Assembly: GCF_014356525.2 (NCBI RefSeq)
Contig: NC_052508.1
Location: 54,818,497-54,882,496 of the forward strand
DNA: 64,000 nucleotides
Source: Nilaparvata lugens
Lineage: Eukaryota; Arthropoda; Insecta; Hemiptera; Delphacidae
Direction of reading: 5' to 3'
The first letter of the stretch is position 1; the number at the start of each line of letters is the position of its first letter. Under the pieces are notes generated by a model, which worked only from the letters and a program-made list of their open reading frames with translations, was not told the DNA's origin and made no database searches. The position numbers and the translations under genes were made by a program. Shown here in pieces: positions 58,171-64,000 of this stretch.

Positions 58171-58998
58171 AACAAAACCTCCGTGAAGAGTGAAACTTCA
58201 ACATCGAATATCTAAAAGATTTATGGTTTTTCACAGTGCATTCATGAAGAAAATATGAATTTCGTAGCAATATGATCACTGCTACTAATCAATAATGAGG
58301 CTGGAAATTGCTACCTGGAATCTACCACATAATTTCAATTATAATTGAATATCCGATGATCCAGATGGGCTACGAGATGTGCACCACTGTTTTAAAGATA
58401 ATCCAACTCATAGAGCTTGCAGTTTTTTATGTACGGTACGGTATCTGAGTTTTCTTTGACCTGCACGGCTTAAAAGTGCATGAAAACCATCAGAGCTGAC
58501 AATCGCAAATAACACGACACAGATAGTAATAAATATTCAGCTCTCCTGAACAGCAGAGCAACTTTAAGCCCTGTTAAGAATCTCCAATCCCAGTACTCCA
58601 GATTTAAACCTCAACATTTGAAACTGTGTTTTTTGCTCAGAAACACTAACTTCACTTCTCTCGATAAGTAATACATCATTTTTTAGAAACATCCATTTTC
58701 GCCATAGAATAACTTGACATTTTAATCTGGACTTGGAGTTTCTGTTGGAAACTCGAGTACGTCATAAATCCTCTGGAATACCTGGAATTATCATAAATAT
58801 ACGATTTCATTCACCAAAAAGAGAGTTGATCTTATTTCATAAAGCTTGGGACAAATTATAACTTTTCAATTAAATTTGTTATCAAAGTTTATTCAGACCA
58901 GGTCAGTATTGAATTGGTAAAATTAAGAACTTTTTATTCAGATGTTATGCCATAAACAGGCTGTTAATACTCGTAAGATCATGGTATAACTTGAGATT
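58171..58998. other. No gene recognised
   Basis: AT-rich, featureless. Confidence 0.5.
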
Positions 58999-59005
58999 TT
59001 AATAG

Positions 59006-59283
59006 CATAGAGAAACAATAGCGTAAGTAGATATCCCTATAGGGTATAGGGAATTTATGTCGCAACTTTTACTGTTATCTCAAGCCGATTACTGTCGATT
59101 ATTGTCAATTTTTACTGTTTTGTTGGGGTGATAGTGTATATACGGCACAATTTTAGAGACTACCAGCGTCACACAGCTTCATAGGAAAGAACTATGTGAA
59201 CTATCGGCTTGGGATAACAGTAAAAGTTGCGACATAAACGCCCTATACCATGGGATATCTACTTATGTTATCGTTTCTCTATG
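59006..59283. mobile_element. MITE family 1 (7-bp TSD), full copy, 278 bp
   Basis: Flanked by a perfect 7-bp repeat TTAATAG (58999-59005 and 59284-59290). Ends CATAGAGAAACAATAGCG and the complement of CATAGAGAAACGATAAC. Terminal inverted repeats extend ~80 bp through AAGTAGATATCCC, TATGTCGCAACTTTTACTGT and TATCTCAAGCCGAT. Non-coding interior. The best reference copy of the family. Confidence 0.9.
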
Positions 59284-60151
59284 TTAATAGCTTATGAGAT
59301 GTTAATTGACTTGGTATCAGTTTTGAATAATTATTCAACTACTTATTTGAAGTTTATGACAAAATAAGGTGAATGAGGATAACAATGATCACAATGGATA
59401 TAGGATTGGCCAAAGACTATCTTGTATCAAAGATTAGGATTCAGCAGGATCACGCTCATTGGTCAAGAGTTAAAGAACTCGACACCATTTGAACAAATAC
59501 AATACGCCGAAAGCAAAGCGAGAACTCTTTTGCCCATAGCCCATAGCGAGCTTGAAAACAACAGCTTTCGATTGGATAGTAGGCGGAGCGAGCATGTCGT
59601 GCTTTCTTCAGCTCAGAAAGATCCAGAACTTGGCTCATTATAAGATTTTAACATAATGAGAGCTCACTATAATGCTTTGAATGACAATGTCAAATGCCAA
59701 TGTTCACTGTTCAATGTAATTCAGAACATATCACACTGGAATTATTATCCTTCATCTGAATAACAGCTGAATTTTTCATGAATTAGAATCTCATATTAGT
59801 CTGGGGAAACGTATGATGTTCGATTTCAGATTCCAAGATATTTCTGGTCTATTAGGACCTACCACAAGTGCTACTTTGTCATTAATAATTCGAATTGTAG
59901 TAAGCTCGATTCACATAAGTTGATTCTTGAATTTCCAAGAAGTCTTTTCTTATTATTTTAGTTTCAGTTATTGAAAAGATCTCAACTGCTGCAATATTTT
60001 TTTGTATTTGCCTATACATGTATGATGAATATCAAATATATTCGATACTTATTTGATTGTTATCTGAATACATCAGCATGTTGGTAATAATATAGTGTCA
60101 TAGCTTGGGAGACATTTGAATTAACGTCACTGAATACATTTATTGTACAGT
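59284..60151. other. No supported gene
   Basis: An open frame at 59422-59643 (plus, ~73 codons) lies in a slightly GC-richer patch; the sequence has no recognised domain and a minus frame is open over the same bases. I leave it uncalled. Confidence 0.4.
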
Positions 60152-60470
60152 ATCCGATAACCCGAGCTCCGCAAGGGTCTGATTAAGAACTTGACAAACT
60201 GAAAACTTGACGAATTGGAAATGGGCCTACAACCATCCTCGGTTAATAATTAAGAGTCTATCAAGATATAATCATAGAGAAACAATAGCATAAACTATTG
60301 TTTCAATTGCATACGCTATTGTTTCTCTATGATATAATATAGAATCTATCATGAATCATTATATTTCAAGTTAATCAGTCCAGTAGTTCAGACGTGATGA
60401 TGCGTCAAACATAATATTTTCCTATCTTGTACGTGTATAAGCCAGCTCTTTCCTTTATTATAGTTTAAAT
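60152..60470 (-). mobile_element. Helitron-like element, copy 4, interrupted by a 59-bp MITE
   Basis: Minus-strand body: TTTAAACTATAATAAAGGAA, AGAGCTGGCTTATACACGTA, TTGACGCATCATCACGTC, ACTTGATATTAACC-like, GACCCTTGCGGAGCTCGGGT. Its ends are degraded (no CTAG). Removing 60273-60331 plus one target repeat restores continuity with the family body. Confidence 0.62.
60273..60331. mobile_element. Minimal MITE family 1 derivative, 59 bp, with perfect 7-bp TSD
   Basis: Begins CATAGAGAAACAATAGCATA and ends with the complement CTATTGTTTCTCTATG, leaving under 25 bp between the arms. Flanked by ATATAAT at 60266-60272 and 60332-60338. It is an internal-deletion form of the 278-bp element at 59006-59283. 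Confidence 0.88.
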
Positions 60471-63400
60471 GATCTATTTTACAATCATTCTTCTCTGTAT
60501 TCATTTTTAATCTCTGTTGAGAAATGTTACTTCTTCTGAAATCTAATCCATATCAAGTTAACTAGTAGGGTACTATTTGGATGAAGAACTCTTAACAAAC
60601 TGTAAGTGGAAATATTTTTCGGTAGGCCTACAAAATCAAAACTTGAGTTGATAGATTAAATGCGAAAATACGTTGATTTGAAGTGGATTTGATCATTGAC
60701 AGCTTTTATCAATATTGTAAGCTGTTTTTATCATGGTAGAGACATGTTTGTCCTCAAACAAAGCTGCAGATTCACATTAATTTCGGAATCTGCACCGATC
60801 AATCGCAGACAAAATTTAGGATTACTATAGACATGATGGCCTGTAAACTCTGATGGGATAGCCTAGCTTGTGAACTGTACAAGTTCAAATACTTGTCTAT
60901 CCTGCAAACGCCACGCAAAGCGGTAGACCAGAATCCCATTTAAGTTGTGCTTGTTTGCAAAGCCATGCTTCCACTTGGATCCCACTATCCCATTCACTTA
61001 CTGAGAAATCAAATTTCATCAGCTACAGCCGTAATATTCGAAAATCCGAATATGCTGAATGCAGGAGTAGACGAGATTTCCATTACAAGTTCAATGCCAA
61101 CAACGAGCAGGAGTGATTATTTCGAGTTGAATGTCACTGTCAAGTCGATGCTAATACTATTATTCAACTCTCTCATCGAATAATGATTTATGAACTTCAA
61201 GGAGGAAATTTCAAGAAATACCACTCATCACCTAAGCTTAAAATACTTCTAGAAAGTAACCTTTGTAAAATAATAAATAATAACTAGAATATGGTGAAAT
61301 TGACAATATAAGTCTTTGCAAACCTTTAACTTATAAATTCACGATCTGTTATTGTTTGGTTGGTTATCTCGCAGTAGTACTGAAAAGCTTGCTCAATTTG
61401 GAAGTTACTTTCTATTGATTCATCGTTTTCAGCTTATTAGTCTCGTAAATTAAAATTTGCTGGTGGAAATTGTTGAAAAATTGCTTTTATCCATATGCTA
61501 ATCGATGTAAGTGATTATTATTAAACGATAATTCAAAGTTGAATGGTTGAAAGCATTCAACTTGGGATTTTAATTAAATGATAATTAAATTTGCTCTTAG
61601 GTTTCATCAATGTACAACCATTCCCACCCTTATATTCAACAGTGAATATTATCTTTCTAAAAGGATCGAGACGAACTCTTATCAACCTCAACAAGCCTAA
61701 AAAATCTGGTTCTTGTATTCCACCACTGACCAAAAATAACTGTCAAATTATTTTTCATGAGCCAGCAAACATATCTTACTGACAATTCCTTTCCACTTGG
61801 TTATTCCAAGCACTAAAGAATGTCTCAGAAAGATCATTTATCACTATTTCTGTCTCAGGGAAACGCATCATTTCAATCTATCAACTGGGAGGTAAGTGGA
61901 TCATAATATGAAGATATTTCGATGATACACGATAAGTCAATCTTTCCAGTGAAAGTAATTCAAATACAGTTCATAGACTATGGCTATATATTTATAGTAT
62001 AAATATATAGTCAAAGTCTATATATATATAACATAATTATGACTATGTGGAAACTATCGTAATAAACAACAGAGCTTTTTTCTTTTGTCTAAGCGTAATG
62101 ACTAGTGTTGTTTCAAGAATAGAAAAACATTTCTAGTGTGTAAGAGTTGTCATTCGCTGTCTTCAACTATAGAAAAAAGTGCTGTCCATCATGGAATCTA
62201 GGAAGGAGCAATTGATCCGATCGATCCTCAACATTGAAACTTTTCTGAATAAAAAATATCAGAATGCGCATGAAAACTTGATATCAACTTGCAATCACAA
62301 TGAGACTCACGAAGGCAGTGTCTTCTTGCAAGCTCAAGAAAAGTGATACATACATGGGTAATACATAGATAAGTTTTGAAACGTGTGTGACCAGAGAATA
62401 TCATTAGTTTGGAGACTGCACAATAAGACTGGAGACTGAGGTTGGATCAATAATTATAGTCAATTTCTGATCCTTGTATCATTTCCAGATAGTCAGATTC
62501 TACCTTAGACCAATCTCTTGAACTCTAGATATTTTTACCTAGTTTATAGTTTAGGATAAGAGAACGAAATACACCTTACAACATTTAACATAGATTTATT
62601 ATCCTGATCATCTCAGCATGCCTGAACATAATTTCAACACGATTTTCTAATTAGATGTCATTCACTTTAATCAATTTTGGATCAATAATACTGAGTCGTT
62701 TATGAACAACTTTGACTCTTCATCACGATAATGGTTCTGTCGTACAATTTGATAGCATCAAATGTCAATAATTATTATTTCTAAACTACAATATTCATTC
62801 TGTATTGAATTTTCATAAGCATAGGAAATCGTTAATATGCTTACCTAAAATCCATCTCCATTCATATTGATCACCCGAGCAGTATCCATCTCGTGTCAAG
62901 GACTCAGATCCTGACATTTTCCAAGCAAACTGTGCAAACTTGTTCATAAATATAAATATCATTGGTATATAGGCCTAATAAAGAACTTGGACAAAAGTGT
63001 ATTATCAATCAACATGGAGAATTGACATGATCGCGACTGGTCTTGTTTGTAAGGTATGTTTGTTCCGTTGTACAGTCGACTACTGACAACATTGAAGTCA
63101 CAGGATAAATTGCTTTTCGTTGTTCGTGACACTTGAACAAAGCCTGCTGTTGCTAGGATCAATTCCTCTCCAACAATATGGTCTTGTTTTGAGTATTTAT
63201 ATTGCATACAAATAAGGCTCATCATATACCCGAACCACGGAACCAGCAGTCGAATAAAGAACGGTTTTTGTTTTAAGCCAGTTTTTCAATGATATTCATC
63301 CCTTCAAAAACATGGCCGTGAAAGGCTTCTGTGATACATTGAAAAATTACGTAACGGTGACACTCTATGACAATTTGGTCGTGTGAGTGACAAGATGTGA

Positions 63401-64000
63401 GTCTGATGAACAAGGTCGCTTCCATTCAGTGTGCTTTCTTTCTACTTGATGAGGTTCAACAGTGGCTGGAGGTAGGTGGAGATGAGTTTCAATAGCTGAG
63501 TATTCTGGAGCTTTGTTACTTTATTGGAGCTTTTTTTACCATAAATTCCAGGACACACATGAAAAATGTGTCTCGTTTTCACTGTCCATATTCATTTCCC
63601 TAGCCGGCGAACAATCTATATTTCCCTCATATATCTTTTTTATCAAATGTCACTATCGACTGAATATCTATCTCTATTTCTCATCCCACTAAAGATCATA
63701 TAATTATGAAGAAATTAAGGAGAGAAGAGATTTGCTCAAGGATCGGGTACCCTGTTTTTAGCTTGTAGTATGATTTCAAAATACATTTGGTAATTATTTG
63801 AAAATTCAGTTTATCCAATTTAAGAGAGCTGATTTTTCTTTTTCAATAAAGTTTAAAGATGTCGATAAATGCGTAGGCTATCGTTAGACAAAGTTTTTCA
63901 ACGGAATAGGAATTATAAAAGAGATACAAGAGTTTGTTCCTCATATACAGAAATGAGTAATTGATATGGTATATACGGAATATGAATTCTAGAGATCAAA
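60471..64000. other. No gene recognised
   Basis: AT-rich with frames of at most ~88 codons (for example 60947-61183 plus, 62959-63225 minus), none with a recognised domain. A small palindrome of TATA-type sequence lies at about 61978-62030. Confidence 0.5.

Noticed and set aside
57764..58279. Longest open frame in the window (171 codons, minus), Phe/Ser/Leu-rich
   Set aside because: Produced by the plus-strand polypurine tract; a second long frame is open in another phase over the same bases, and there is no domain or complexity.

Overview
The window reads as one stretch of AT-rich, gene-poor animal nuclear DNA. The only convincing protein-coding sequence is an intron-bounded exon of a class A (rhodopsin-family) peptide-type GPCR. 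The rest is intronic or intergenic DNA packed with non-autonomous transposons, fold-back elements, diverged tandem repeats and pieces that look like LINE, SINE or Helitron relics. I infer an arthropod, most likely an insect and perhaps a planthopper-like hemipteran. That taxonomic guess rests on general character (AT richness, repeat types, receptor style) and not on a diagnostic marker. There are no operons, rRNA genes, CRISPR arrays or intact transposase or reverse-transcriptase genes that I can see.

Layout. 1-6720: mostly unannotated AT-rich DNA with a direct-repeat pair (2.9/3.2 kb), a small candidate 5' exon (3440-3491) and a Helitron-like element (4937-5163). 6721-7008 (minus): the GPCR exon, TM1-TM2, ending at a consensus 5' splice site. 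Its downstream exons must lie beyond position 1 or be unrecognised in 1-6700. 7.2-17.3 kb: a MITE with a 7-bp target duplication, a tRNA-like SINE, a tandem ~167-bp repeat element ending in a hairpin, a palindromic 3+3 fold-back element and a second hairpin MITE. 17.3-27.7 kb: a Helitron fragment, several long-inverted-repeat MITEs and two GC-rich short elements. 27.8-33.4 kb: a recent ~2.05-kb tandem duplication whose second copy runs into a complete ~2-kb fold-back element. 34.7-37.1 kb: three weak candidate exons around a spacer-free palindrome. 37.8-46.7 kb: more MITEs, a GC-rich inverted-repeat element, a GAGT/CAGT microsatellite tail, a possible degraded retroelement and a 246-bp tandem duplication. 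48.9-55.4 kb: terminal-inverted-repeat elements, an LTR-like direct-repeat pair and a tandem repeat split by a MITE. 56.4-60.5 kb: Helitron-like copies, a CpG-rich promoter-like island with E2F and NRF-1 type motifs (56.93-57.22 kb), a polypurine tract and two clean copies of the 7-bp-TSD MITE, one only 59 bp long and nested in a Helitron-like copy. 60.5-64 kb: nothing recognisable.

The receptor exon is the only part with an inferable physiological role (neuropeptide or peptide-hormone sensing at the plasma membrane). Everything else bears on genome dynamics: at least five MITE families, one Helitron-like family and several palindromic families can be defined by comparing copies inside this window alone.
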